From the NCBI GenBank assembly GCA_012719225.1, contig JAAYAT010000269.1, positions 1-39,219 on the forward strand: a stretch of DNA of 39,219 bases, read 5' to 3'. This DNA is from Verrucomicrobiaceae bacterium. GTDB lineage: Bacteria; Verrucomicrobiota; Verrucomicrobiia; Verrucomicrobiales; DEV007. A model generated the notes under the pieces. The model was given only the letters and a program-made list of their open reading frames with translations, had not been told where the DNA came from and made no database searches. Below are positions 24,411-32,692 of the stretch, one piece after another; the first letter of the stretch is position 1; each line of letters begins with the position of its first letter. A program made the translations under genes and the position numbers.

Positions 24411-25145
24411 ATGTATTTGGAAATCCTCAACTCAGCGAAAGACCACCTGGACTACGAATTCCACGGGGATCCTTCGGACACTTCGCTCCTCGTGATCATC
24501 GGTCACGGGGTGACGGGCAACAAGGACAGGCCCTGGGCGATCGGGCTGGCCGAAGGCCTCGAGAAAGCGGGATTCAACGCCCTGCGTTTTTCCTTCTCGG
24601 GCAACGGGAAATCGGGTGGAAAATTCGAGGACAGCACCATCACCAAAGAGCTCAAAGACCTCAAGGCCGTCGTCGACGCCGCCGAGGAAGAGGGCTACCA
24701 CCGCATCTGCTACGTCGGGCACAGCATGGGCGCGGTCGTCGGCGTGCTCGCCGCCGTGAAAGACGAACGCATCGAATTGCTCGTCTCCCTCGCCGGCATG
24801 GGCGACACCAAGAATTTCGTCGAGCGTGAATTCGCCGACCAGAAACCCGGCAAAGGCTGCATGTGGGAGGACGAAGCCTGCCCTCTCTCACAGGCCTTTG
24901 TCGACGACATGAACAAGATCGACAACGTCTTCGCCAAGACCGAAAAGGTCGAGGTTCCCTGGCTCATCCTCCACGGGGACGCCGACGATGTCGTTCCCGT
25001 CGACGAAGGGCGGAGAATGTACGCCAGCGCCTACGAACCGAAGGAACTGGTCATCCTCCCCGGAGTCGATCACGTCTTCAGCGGCGACGGACTCGCCCCG
25101 ATGACGGAGGCCGTTATCGCCTGGCTCCGGGAGCACCACAGCTGA
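24411..25145 (+). CDS. Alpha/beta hydrolase, esterase-like
   Basis: 244 aa cytosolic hydrolase. The triad is readable: nucleophile S105 in YVGHSMGA, acid D192 in LHGDADDVVP and H221 in GVDHVFSG. IGHGVTGNKDRPWAIGLAEGLEKAGFNALRFSFSGNGKSGG gives the oxyanion region. It resembles the serine aminopeptidase S33/dienelactone-type hydrolases that are often annotated as OsmC-associated or feruloyl-esterase-like. The substrate is unknown. The next gene starts at 25147, one base after the TGA, so it is likely co-transcribed with the PfkB kinase. Confidence 0.88.
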   Translation: MYLEILNSAKDHLDYEFHGDPSDTSLLVIIGHGVTGNKDRPWAIGLAEGLEKAGFNALRFSFSGNGKSGGKFEDSTITKELKDLKAVVDAAEEEGYHRICYVGHSMGAVVGVLAAVKDERIELLVSLAGMGDTKNFVEREFADQKPGKGCMWEDEACPLSQAFVDDMNKIDNVFAKTEKVEVPWLILHGDADDVVPVDEGRRMYASAYEPKELVILPGVDHVFSGDGLAPMTEAVIAWLREHHS

Positions 25146-25146
25146 G

Positions 25147-26100
25147 ATGAGCCCCCGAGGCGACGCCGGTATCGACCTCCTCGGACTGGGGATGTCGGTG
25201 CTGGACTCGATCCACCTCGTCGACGCCTTTCCCTCCGGCGCGGGCGTCTCCCGCATCCTCGCCTCCTCCATGATGGGAGGCGGCCCGGTCCCCACCGCCC
25301 TCTGCACCGCCTCCCGCCTCGGAGCGCGCACGGCCATCGCCGACCGCATCGGCGATGACTGGCGGGGCGATCGGGTCCACGCCGAGTACGAACGTTTCGG
25401 GGTCGCCACCTCCTTTCTCCGGCGCGAGCCGGGCAAGAGCACCACCCTAGGCGCCGTGCTGGTGCGCGCCGGGGACGGCGAGAGACACCTCCTCTTCGAC
25501 GAAGGCGACTTCACTCCCCTGCCCTCTTCCGAATTGCCGCGCGACATCCTCGCCACCGTCCCCATCCTGCATCTGAACGGACGCCATTGGCCCGCCTGTC
25601 TCGACGCCGCCCGTCTCGTCCGCGAGGGAGCCGGACGGGTCTCCTTCGACGGCGGCGCCCGGCGTTTCCAGCGGCGTCACCTCGAACTGCTGCCCCTCGT
25701 CGACATCCTCATCGTCGCGGCGGACTACGCCCTCCATCTCGCGGAAAGCCCGTCCCGCGAAGACCAGTTCGCGGCCCTCGCCCGCTGGGACGCAGAGATC
25801 GTGGGGATCACCGACGGCGCCGCCGGGAGCTGGTTCCGCCTCCGGGACGGCGGGCGCTTTCACCAACCCGCCTTCCCCGTGGACAAAGTGATCGACACGA
25901 CCGGCTGCGGCGATGTCTTCCACGGCGCGTTCCTCTTTTCCTTCCGGCGAGGAGATTCCCCCCGCGGAGCCGCCCGGTTCGCCAGCGCCGCCGCCGCGAT
26001 CAACGCCACCGCCCTCGGCGGGCGGGGCCACCTCCCCACCCTCGCGGAAGTGACCGAACTCCTTCATCTTCCCGTGGCGCGGTCGGAGGATCGGGTATAG
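25147..26100 (+). CDS. PfkB-family carbohydrate kinase
   Basis: 317 aa ribokinase-fold kinase. The N-terminal PfkB part has LLGLGMSVLDSI and the Gly-rich SSMMGGGPVPTALCTASRLGARTAIADRIGDD. The C-terminal PfkB signature is DTTGCGDVFHGAF, with D256 as catalytic base and TTGCGD forming the anion hole (usually TTGAGD). It probably phosphorylates a sugar or nucleoside hydroxymethyl group; specificity is not readable. The start lies 1 bp after the hydrolase stop. The stop codon TAG (26098-26100) is embedded in the candidate -10 box of the RNase P RNA gene. Confidence 0.9.
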   Translation: MSPRGDAGIDLLGLGMSVLDSIHLVDAFPSGAGVSRILASSMMGGGPVPTALCTASRLGARTAIADRIGDDWRGDRVHAEYERFGVATSFLRREPGKSTTLGAVLVRAGDGERHLLFDEGDFTPLPSSELPRDILATVPILHLNGRHWPACLDAARLVREGAGRVSFDGGARRFQRRHLELLPLVDILIVAADYALHLAESPSREDQFAALARWDAEIVGITDGAAGSWFRLRDGGRFHQPAFPVDKVIDTTGCGDVFHGAFLFSFRRGDSPRGAARFASAAAAINATALGGRGHLPTLAEVTELLHLPVARSEDRV

Positions 26101-26101
26101 A
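26096..26101 (+). promoter_or_regulatory. Candidate -10 box of rnpB inside the kinase stop codon
   Basis: TATAGA at 26096-26101 contains the kinase TAG stop. Transcription from it would start near 26108, a few bases before helix P1 of the RNase P RNA (26112). No good -35 box is visible at 17 bp, so the call rests on the -10 match and position. Confidence 0.4.
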
Positions 26102-26111
26102 TTCCCCGCTT

Positions 26112-26551
26112 GGAACGGGCCGGAGATGATCGCTGTTTCCTTCGGGAGGCAGAGGAAAGTCCGGACACCGCACGGCAGCATGCCCGGTGAAAGCCGGGGC
26201 ACTTCGTCGTAATGGCGGGTGACGGAAAGTGTCGCAGAAAATATACCGCCCTTCGGAGCTCCCCGGAGCGAAGAAGGGTAAGGGTGAAATGGCGAGGTAA
26301 GAGCTCACCGCCCCGAGGGCAACCGAGGGGGCACGACAAACCCCATGCGGTGCAAGACAGAACAGGACAAACGGGCAGCCGGTCCGGTTTGGCGGTTTCG
26401 GCCGCGATATGAGTCCGGGTAATAGTCGCACCTCGCTTCGGCGGGGAGAGGGCTTTTCCTCTTCGGAGGAGGGGTCCGCTAGAGAAATGATCGTCCACCC
26501 CGCTCGACCACGGGCGGAGTGAACAGAATCCGGCTTACGGAGGCCCGTTCC
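26112..26551 (+). ncRNA. rnpB: RNase P RNA (type A)
   Basis: Catalytic RNA of RNase P, which matures tRNA 5' ends. The 5' conserved region GAGGAAAGTCCGGACACC is at 26152-26169, and the 3' partner ACAGAATCCGGCTTA of helix P4 is at 26524-26538. The outer ends pair perfectly: GGAACGGGCC (26112-26121) with GGCCCGTTCC (26542-26551), forming helix P1. The internal GTAAGGGTGAAATGGCGAGGTAAGAGCTC-like block around 26277-26308 matches the conserved P10/P11 region. A T-rich run (26555-26566) follows P1 and should terminate the transcript. The length, about 440 nt, is at the long end for type A. The 5' end is 11 bp from the kinase stop. Confidence 0.95.
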
Positions 26552-26657
26552 AACTTTTTCTTTTTTGCCGTGTTTCCCGCAGCGCCGGAGTGACCGACCG
26601 TCCCGGACGAAGCCGCCCGGCGGGTCACGGGATCCGTTAAGCTTTCCAAACTATGTT

Positions 26658-26686
26658 TTGGCAAAGCGAGGTGGTTTGCGTTACCC
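26658..26686 (+). promoter_or_regulatory. Weak candidate promoter of the oligopeptide ABC operon
   Basis: TTGGCA (26658-26663), 17 bp, TTACCC (26681-26686), ending 7 nt before ATG 26694. The -35 is good, the -10 poor. The geometry again predicts almost no leader. The rnpB terminator region lies 90 bp upstream, so the operon needs its own promoter. Confidence 0.3.
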
Positions 26687-26693
26687 TCCGGCG

Positions 26694-28817
26694 ATGTTCT
26701 GGCTTCGCACGATTGTGTTTTCGTCGCCGCTATTGCTGGTGCTCGGGGGTTCTTGGCTTTTTGACGAGGTCGGAGCGTTGCAGTTGTCGCACGAGAGCGA
26801 GGCGTTCGTCTGCGCCATCGACGAACCGGTCGGATACCTCAATCCGCTCGCACCGTCGACCGGAGTGACGGGCGAGATCACCGATCTGATCTTCGATCCG
26901 CTCCTCATTCGCGACGAGGACCTGAACCTGCGCCCCCACCTCATCGAGAGCTGGACCTCGCGGACGGTGGTCACGGTACGGTGTTCGAGCGAGGAGGCGG
27001 CGGGGGAATCCGAGGCAAAGCTCCGCTCGGGGGAATACCTGCCCGAGGGGATGAAGATGCTCGCGCTGGATCGCACCGGATCGGTCCTCACCGTGGTCTG
27101 CCAGGGCATGGAAACAGGCCTGGAGGAAAAACTCATCGCGGAGTTCGACCCCGCGAATCTCGGTGATTATTTGCTTGTCAGTCTGAAGGTGGATCATTCG
27201 GTCCGCGATTCTTTCGAGGCGTTTTTGAAAGGTTCGGTGGAAAAGACCCAGATTCGCATGATCGAATACGTGGGGGATCGCGAGTTGAACCTCTTTGTGC
27301 GGGGCGATACGGATTTGTTCCTTCGGGAACTGGAGCTGTACTATGAGGCCAATCCCGCTCTCGAACCACACATCGAGGTGATGGGCGAGCGATCCTACAC
27401 GACGGCACGCGAAATGCTCATCGACCTGAAGGAGCGAGTCCGCTGGCACGACGGCGCATCGTTCGACAGCGCCGATGTGATTTTTTCCTACGAGGAGCTG
27501 ACCCGTCCCGATTCTCCCCTGCCGCTCGCATCGAGCTTCGCCTTTGTCGAAAGTGTCAGGGCGCTCACGCCGCTGCGAATCAAGGTGGAATGCCGCGAGG
27601 TGCCGGCGACGATGATGGAGAGCTGGGAGAAACTGCCCGTGCTTCCGTCCCATCTTCTCACCCGCCTCAGCGGACCGGGGGCGCTGGACGCCTTTTTTGC
27701 CAATCCGGTCGGGACCGGACCCTATCAACTCGCCACGAGACGGCGGGACGGGGGGGTCGAGTTGATCGCCAATGAGGGTTATTTTCGCGGTGCTCCGCTG
27801 GAGAAACGCATCGGCTACCGCCACTACCGTTCCCTCGAGTCCATCCTCCTCGCGCTGCGTTCGGACCGGGTCGAAGTGATTGTTCCCGACGAGCGTTTCA
27901 CCGACTGGTCGAACCGCAATTCCGGGGCGGTGAGTGCTCTGCAAGGGGAACCGCGCATCCAGCATTTCGTCGCGTGGAATCTGGAGCGGACGCCCTTCGA
28001 CCGGAATCCGGTGCGGCTCGCGCTGGCCAAGGCGGTGGATTCCGGGGAATTGCTGCGGAATACCCCGACGGAGTTCCAGCAGCCGGTCACGAGTCTTTTT
28101 TATCCCGGAATCCCCTACTGCGACAGCCCCATGGAGCTGCCGCTGCACGATCCCCGCGGGGCGGAAAACCTTCTCGATGCCGAGGGATACAAGCGGGCGG
28201 AGGGCAATGGCCTGCGGAAGGATGGGAACGGCGATGAACTCCAGTTTACTCTCGCGGTGAACGAGGCGAATCCCGAGCATTGTCGCCTCGCCGCCGCCCT
28301 CGCCGAGCAGTGGCTCCAGGTGGGTGTCAGGGTCGAGGTGGAAGAAGTGGAATGGGGGGAGCTTCTCACGGAACGTCTCCTCACGCGGGATTTTGACGCG
28401 GTGTTCCTGAGCTGGGAAGTTCCCTATGAACGCGACCGCTACCGGGTCTGGCATTCCTCGGAGGCAGGACCGGGAGAGGGAAATGTCTCCGGGTTGCGCG
28501 ATCCGGTCGTCGACGAGATTCTCGAAAAACTGCGCCGCGAAGAGGATCCGGATGAGGTGAAGATCTGCACCGCCCGGTTGCAGGAGGCCATCGCCAGACT
28601 CCAGCCCTGTTTTTTCGTCTGTGAAACGGGGCGCATCCTCACGGTCCGCAGCGGAGGGGTCGAGGTCTTCCGGCCCGAGAAGGCGGGAGGAAAGGGGGAG
28701 CGACGACCGCTCGCGATGGAAGAATCGAGGTGGGAAAGAAACCGTCCCTGGTGGGTGCGAGGCGCGACGGGGACTCGCTCCGAAACCGGTCCCGCCTCCC
28801 TGTCTGAGCCTGAATAA
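26694..28817 (+). CDS. Peptide/oligopeptide ABC transporter substrate-binding protein (family 5)
   Basis: 707 aa, exported through an N-terminal hydrophobic segment (about 5-23) without a lipobox Cys. SBP_bac_5 landmarks: EPVGYLNPLAPSTGVTGEITDLIFDPLLIRDEDLNLRPHLIESW, then RVRWHDGASFDSADVIFSYEELTRPDSPL, FANPVGTGPYQLATRRRDGGVELIANEGYFRGAP, RLALAKAVDSGELLR and RLAAALAEQWLQVGVRVEVEEVEW. About 155 residues (88-240) are inserted between LIESW and KERVRWHDG, where the family normally has 20-30; this accounts for the large size (usual about 530 aa). ATG 26694 was chosen at the hydrophobic start. First gene of a tight four-gene operon. Confidence 0.9.
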   Translation: MFWLRTIVFSSPLLLVLGGSWLFDEVGALQLSHESEAFVCAIDEPVGYLNPLAPSTGVTGEITDLIFDPLLIRDEDLNLRPHLIESWTSRTVVTVRCSSEEAAGESEAKLRSGEYLPEGMKMLALDRTGSVLTVVCQGMETGLEEKLIAEFDPANLGDYLLVSLKVDHSVRDSFEAFLKGSVEKTQIRMIEYVGDRELNLFVRGDTDLFLRELELYYEANPALEPHIEVMGERSYTTAREMLIDLKERVRWHDGASFDSADVIFSYEELTRPDSPLPLASSFAFVESVRALTPLRIKVECREVPATMMESWEKLPVLPSHLLTRLSGPGALDAFFANPVGTGPYQLATRRRDGGVELIANEGYFRGAPLEKRIGYRHYRSLESILLALRSDRVEVIVPDERFTDWSNRNSGAVSALQGEPRIQHFVAWNLERTPFDRNPVRLALAKAVDSGELLRNTPTEFQQPVTSLFYPGIPYCDSPMELPLHDPRGAENLLDAEGYKRAEGNGLRKDGNGDELQFTLAVNEANPEHCRLAAALAEQWLQVGVRVEVEEVEWGELLTERLLTRDFDAVFLSWEVPYERDRYRVWHSSEAGPGEGNVSGLRDPVVDEILEKLRREEDPDEVKICTARLQEAIARLQPCFFVCETGRILTVRSGGVEVFRPEKAGGKGERRPLAMEESRWERNRPWWVRGATGTRSETGPASLSEPE

Positions 28818-28826
28818 AAAAAGAAA

Positions 28827-29696
28827 ATGCTGCGCATCGTCCTCCAGCGACTTCTCGTCTCGGTGCTCCGCTTTGCAACGGCGGCTCTCGCTCTCCTCGT
28901 GCTGACAGAGTTCGCCTTTGGTGTATTGGGAGGGTCGGATCGCCATGTCTGGGAGGCGACCTCCTACGGGCCGGTGCCGCCGGAGCTGTCGCCTCGACCG
29001 GTGAGTTGGGCGGGCCTGTTTGAGGAACGTGTCAGGAGGAGTCTGCCGGTGCTCTTGCTCTGCGTCCCGGCGATTTTTCTGATCGGCTACAGTTGGGGGG
29101 TGTTGGGGGCGCGGCTGCGGCGGTTCCACGGGGCCCGGGTGCTCGCAGCACCGTTCGCTCTCTTGGCCTGCGTCCCGGGGTTCTGGTTCGTCGTCCTCGT
29201 CGCGATCCATTCGTATTTCCATTGGGGACGGCCCGGTTTCGCCAACGATCTAGTGGTGGAACGCGGGCCCGACCTGCTCACCTGGTGGCACGCGGCCATC
29301 GTCGCGCTCCCGGCGCTGGTGGCCGGAGCGGGTTGGCAGATTCGGGCGGTCTCCGATATGCTGGAAAAGGAAATGACCGGTGGCTACGTGCGCGGGCTGT
29401 TCCTCGTCGGCTACAGCGAGGAGGACATCTTTTATCGAAACGCTTTCCGGCGCGCTCTCCCGCAACTTTTCGCGGTGAGCAGCGGCACGCTGTCCAGTGT
29501 GGCGGGCAGCCTCGTCTGTGTGGAATACGCCTTCCGCTATCCGGGGATAGGCTCGCTCCTCATCGAGTCAGCCAAGGGGGGGAGCTACGGCGGCATCTTC
29601 CTGAGCGCTCTGGCTCTCGCCGCTCTGATTTCAGGTGGCGTGCTGCTCAGCGAGATCGCGGCCGCCCTCATTCGACCGGAGGGAGCAGACGGATGA
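28827..29696 (+). CDS. Peptide ABC transporter permease (DppB/OppB type)
   Basis: 289 aa with about six TM helices. The first helix MLRIVLQRLLVSVLRFATAALALLVLTEFAFG is the DppB-type anchor. The EAA loop is GYVRGLFLVGYSEEDIFYRNAFRRALPQLFAV, and the C-terminal block SLVCVEYAFRYPGIGSLLIESAKGGSYGGIFLSALALAAL matches 'vE.vF..pGiG.l...a....D'. The long periplasmic loop between TM1 and TM2 is shorter than in E. coli DppB. It starts 9 bp after the binding-protein gene and overlaps the next permease by 4 bp (ATGA). Confidence 0.9.
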   Translation: MLRIVLQRLLVSVLRFATAALALLVLTEFAFGVLGGSDRHVWEATSYGPVPPELSPRPVSWAGLFEERVRRSLPVLLLCVPAIFLIGYSWGVLGARLRRFHGARVLAAPFALLACVPGFWFVVLVAIHSYFHWGRPGFANDLVVERGPDLLTWWHAAIVALPALVAGAGWQIRAVSDMLEKEMTGGYVRGLFLVGYSEEDIFYRNAFRRALPQLFAVSSGTLSSVAGSLVCVEYAFRYPGIGSLLIESAKGGSYGGIFLSALALAALISGGVLLSEIAAALIRPEGADG

Positions 29697-30604
29697 ATCG
29701 ACGCAATTCCAAACTGGCGCGTGGACTGGTCGATGCGTTTTTACGACTCTGGCACATGCGGAACCTGCTGCTGCTCGTGATTCCCTACTTCCTTCTCCTG
29801 GGATGGCTCTTTGTCGGCGGCAGCCGCATGGATACCCGTCCGGCGGCAGTCTATGAAGTGCCGCGCCAACCGGCCTGGGAGAAGCCCGACGCCGAGCACT
29901 GGTTCGGCACCACCGGGAACGGGGCCGATCTTTTCGAACTCAGCCGCCTCGCCATGGCGAATTCCGTGGCGGCCGCGGTGGTCTCGGTTTCGGGCGGGAT
30001 CGCCCTCGCCCTGCTCGTTGCGATGCTGTTCGTCTTTGATCCGGGGACAAGGCGCTTCGCCCTGCTCCAGGCAGCCCGGCGAACGGGTTTCCTGCTGCCG
30101 TCGATGGTCGTGCTGGTGATTCTCACGGGAGGCGGCGGAGGGAGTTTCGGGGTGGTGATTTTCGGGTTTGTCCTCGTGATCGCCTTTCACCTTTGTCCCG
30201 TTCTCGCAGACTGGTTTCAGGAGGGGGAAAAGGGCTTCGATGTGATGGCCGGATACATCCTCGGACTCTCGCGAAGGGAGATCGTGAGGAACCGCGTTCT
30301 GCCCGGCGTCCTCCATCGCCTCATCGGGGTGTTTGCCGTTTGCGTGCCCGTCGTGGTGCTGGCGGAGATGACACTGTCGTTTCTGGGTCTGACAGGCGAC
30401 CGGCTCAATTGCGGTGCGATGATCGCCTCCGGACAGGGACTCCTCATCGAGGCTCCCTGGATGTCGATCTATCCGGGCGTCATGGCCACTGTTGTGGTGC
30501 TCGTCCTCACCCTGCTCGGCTGGGGCGTTTCCGCGAGCCTGCGGACCCGTCTGTCGGCGTCTTCTTTAAAACACCATGGAAACCGGAGTGAACCCTTTGC
30601 TTGA
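29693..30604 (+). CDS. Peptide ABC transporter permease (DppC/OppC type)
   Basis: 303 aa with six TM helices. The OppC-like N-terminal helix is followed by HWFGTTGNGADLFELSRLAMANSVAAAVVSVSGGIALALLV, which matches the HwfGTD.lGrDvfsRl.yg family motif (here TTGNGADLFELS). The EAA loop is GYILGLSRREIVRNRVLPGVLHRL and the C-terminal block VVLAEMTLSFLGLTGDRLNCGAMIASGQGLLIEAPWMSIYPG is canonical. ATGA start/stop overlap with the upstream permease shows translational coupling. Its end overlaps the ATPase gene by 29 bp. Confidence 0.9.
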   Translation: MNRRNSKLARGLVDAFLRLWHMRNLLLLVIPYFLLLGWLFVGGSRMDTRPAAVYEVPRQPAWEKPDAEHWFGTTGNGADLFELSRLAMANSVAAAVVSVSGGIALALLVAMLFVFDPGTRRFALLQAARRTGFLLPSMVVLVILTGGGGGSFGVVIFGFVLVIAFHLCPVLADWFQEGEKGFDVMAGYILGLSRREIVRNRVLPGVLHRLIGVFAVCVPVVVLAEMTLSFLGLTGDRLNCGAMIASGQGLLIEAPWMSIYPGVMATVVVLVLTLLGWGVSASLRTRLSASSLKHHGNRSEPFA

Positions 30605-31481
30605 GATAAAAGAGGTCACGGTGGAGCGCCCCGCCGGCCCCGGAGAGCAACGCATCGGTCTGCGACGCGTTTCCCTGGTGCTTTCCTCCGGAGAAATCGT
30701 TGTTCTGGCAGGCGAAAGCGGGAGCGGGAAATCCCTCCTCGCTCGGCTCATCGCGGGAGTGGCGGGACCAAAGGTAAAGCGCCTCGCCGGGACGATCGAG
30801 ATGGCGGGACGCGATCTCTTCGGCCTGACTCCCCGCGAGTGGCGAAAGATGCGGTGCGGTCCGATTGCGGTGGTGGCGGCAGATCCTGCGGTTCAGTTCC
30901 CGCCGGATGGCACGGTGCGCCAGTGGCTCCGCGATGGCATCCGTAGGGGGGGCCGCGCCGCCGAGTTGCGAGAGGAAAAGGAGTGGAGCGATTATTTTTA
31001 TCGAGTCGGTCTGATGGAGCCGGAGCGCATCCTCCCGCAGTCGCCGGGAGACCTTTCTCCCTTGACCGTGAAACGTCTCCTCGTGATGAGGGCGATGATG
31101 GTGGGGGCGCGGCTTCTCCTTTGCGACGAACCCACCGCAGGCCTCGACGGCATCGCCGCGAATCGCTTCCTCGAACTGCTCGGCCGACTGCGCGAGGAAA
31201 CCGGCATGGGTCTCCTGCTCAGCACGGGGAGTCTGCGCGGAGTGGAAAATTACGCCGATCAGGTCGTCCTCTTGTACGACGGGGCCATCCTCGAATCCGG
31301 ATCGCCCGACCATCTCCTCCGCGAACCACGCTTCGCCTACACCCGCGAGTTCCGCGCTTGTGATTCCCGTCTCGGGGATCTCTCCTGCGATCTGCCGGTG
31401 ATCAGCCGGAGAGCGGTGCGGGACGCCGAAGAGGCGATTCACGAAAAGACCTCATCCCGCGGCGCGGAGACGACCGGATAA
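30576..31481 (+). CDS. Peptide ABC transporter ATP-binding protein, degenerate motifs
   Basis: 301 aa, DppD/OppD type by Walker A GESGSGKS (46-53), Walker B LLLCDEPTAGLD (180-191) and the oligopeptide C-terminal tail (YTREF). Three catalytic elements are altered: the Q-loop glutamine before Asp-Pro is alanine (VVAADPAVQ, A102), the signature LSGGQ is LSPLTVKR (160-167), and the H-loop His is Gly (LSTGS, G218). ATP binding may remain, but normal hydrolysis is doubtful unless a second ATPase pairs with it. No OppF-like partner is in the window. ATG 30576 was chosen; GTG 30588 is possible. By contrast the ATPase at 3133-3867 has every motif intact. Confidence 0.85.
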   Translation: METGVNPLLEIKEVTVERPAGPGEQRIGLRRVSLVLSSGEIVVLAGESGSGKSLLARLIAGVAGPKVKRLAGTIEMAGRDLFGLTPREWRKMRCGPIAVVAADPAVQFPPDGTVRQWLRDGIRRGGRAAELREEKEWSDYFYRVGLMEPERILPQSPGDLSPLTVKRLLVMRAMMVGARLLLCDEPTAGLDGIAANRFLELLGRLREETGMGLLLSTGSLRGVENYADQVVLLYDGAILESGSPDHLLREPRFAYTREFRACDSRLGDLSCDLPVISRRAVRDAEEAIHEKTSSRGAETTG

Positions 31482-31545
31482 TCGGTCGGCGCGTGGCAAA
31501 ACCCCACCGGCTCCCCGACAAATCCGCGAAAAAGGCGGCAGCGGA

Positions 31546-31577
31546 CCGGCGCGTCGGAGCGCTCGGTTGCTTTTTTC
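31546..31577 (+). terminator. Possible terminator of the oligopeptide ABC operon
   Basis: Imperfect stem CCGGCGC with GCGCTCGG (one bulged T), loop GTCGGA, followed by TTGCTTTTTT. It lies 65 bp past the ATPase stop. The GC stem plus T-run is typical, but the bulge weakens it. Confidence 0.45.
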
Positions 31578-31588
31578 CTGCTTCTATC

Positions 31589-31617
31589 TTGGACTTCGCG
31601 CCGTATTGGCCTATCGG
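31589..31617 (+). promoter_or_regulatory. Candidate promoter of the Mrp-type gene
   Basis: TTGGAC (31589-31594), 17 bp, TATCGG (31612-31617), giving a start near 31624 and a leader of about 16 nt before ATG 31640. Each box matches consensus in about half its positions, so this is weak support. Confidence 0.3.
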
Positions 31618-31639
31618 AAAGTGGCAACGCAGCAGAAAA

Positions 31640-32692
31640 ATGATTACGGAAGATTTGGTTCGGGAAACGCTGAAGAAGGTCAATTACCCCGGCTTCAGCA
31701 GAGACATCCTTTCCTTCGGATTGGTCAAACGAATCGACCTCCGGGGCAACGACGTCACCGTTTTCATCAGCCTCGCGACCCGCGACCCCGCCGTGCCGCG
31801 GAGCCTCCACGAAGGAATCGAAGCGGCCCTCCAATCTCTCGACGGCGTGGGTGAGGTCTCGATCGAGTTCGACATCAAAGATCCCCCCGATCCCGTCACC
31901 GGAGGAAATCCCGCAGCCGGTCAGTCGAGCATCCCGGGGGTGAAACACATCATCGCCGTGGCGAGCGGCAAGGGAGGCGTCGGCAAATCGACCGTCTCGA
32001 CGAACCTCGCCATCGCCCTCAGCAAAACCGGGGCGAGCGTCGGCCTCTGCGACTGCGACCTCTATGGCCCCAGCGTCGCGCTCATGCTCGGAGCGAGCGA
32101 CCAGCAGCCCATGGCGACCGAGCGGAACGAGATCGTTCCCATCGAAGCCCACGGCATCAAGGCGATCTCGATGGGGTTTCTCCTGGGCGAGGATTCTCCG
32201 TTGATCGTGCGCGGCCCTCTCGCGACCCGTTACACCCAGCAGTTCCTCCGCCAATGTCTCTGGGGGGAACTTGACTACCTCGTCCTCGATCTGCCTCCCG
32301 GAACCGGCGACATCCAGCTCACCATCGTCCAGACGGTCGCGGTGGACGGCACCGTCATCGTCACAACCCCGCAGGAGGTCGCCCTCATCGACGCCCGCAA
32401 GGCCGCTTCCATGTTCCGCAAAGTCAACGTGCCCATCTTCGGAATCGTGGAGAACATGGCCTGGTTCGAATGTGAGCACGGGGGCAAATACCCCATCTTC
32501 GGCAGCGGCGGCGGTGCCGAGGAAGCGGCCCGTCTCGGGGTGCCTCTTCTCGGACAGATTCCCCTCGACATCGCGACGCGCGAGCGGGCCGACCAAGGGC
32601 AGCCCATCGCGACCCTCGATCCGTCGGAGAACGGGATCTCGGCGGCCTTCGCCGACCTCGCGGGCAAACTGAGCGGAGCCCTGCATCGGTGA
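31640..32692 (+). CDS. Mrp/ApbC-type Fe-S cluster carrier ATPase
   Basis: 350 aa cytosolic. An N-terminal DUF59/MIP18-like domain (1-80, ITEDLVRETLKKVNYPGFSRDILSFGLV) is joined to a MinD-type P-loop ATPase: deviant Walker A SGKGGVGKST (109-118), CDCDLYGPS (138-145), VLDLPPGTGDIQLT and TPQEVALIDARKA. The family carries Fe-S clusters to apo-proteins through a dimeric CxxC motif. Here that site reads WFECEHGGKYPIFG, so C278 is present but the second Cys is glycine (G281). ATG 31640 gives the standard N-terminus; the 49 codons upstream are untypical. The Bfr-Bfd iron-storage pair lies 525 bp downstream. Confidence 0.92.
   Translation: MITEDLVRETLKKVNYPGFSRDILSFGLVKRIDLRGNDVTVFISLATRDPAVPRSLHEGIEAALQSLDGVGEVSIEFDIKDPPDPVTGGNPAAGQSSIPGVKHIIAVASGKGGVGKSTVSTNLAIALSKTGASVGLCDCDLYGPSVALMLGASDQQPMATERNEIVPIEAHGIKAISMGFLLGEDSPLIVRGPLATRYTQQFLRQCLWGELDYLVLDLPPGTGDIQLTIVQTVAVDGTVIVTTPQEVALIDARKAASMFRKVNVPIFGIVENMAWFECEHGGKYPIFGSGGGAEEAARLGVPLLGQIPLDIATRERADQGQPIATLDPSENGISAAFADLAGKLSGALHR

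Noticed and set aside
26000-26498. Open frames on both strands over 26000-26498
   Set aside because: They lie over the RNase P RNA, whose conserved core and P1 helix are clear.
26730-29222. 830-codon open frame on the minus strand
   Set aside because: Antisense to the binding protein and first permease of the ABC operon; no recognisable domain.
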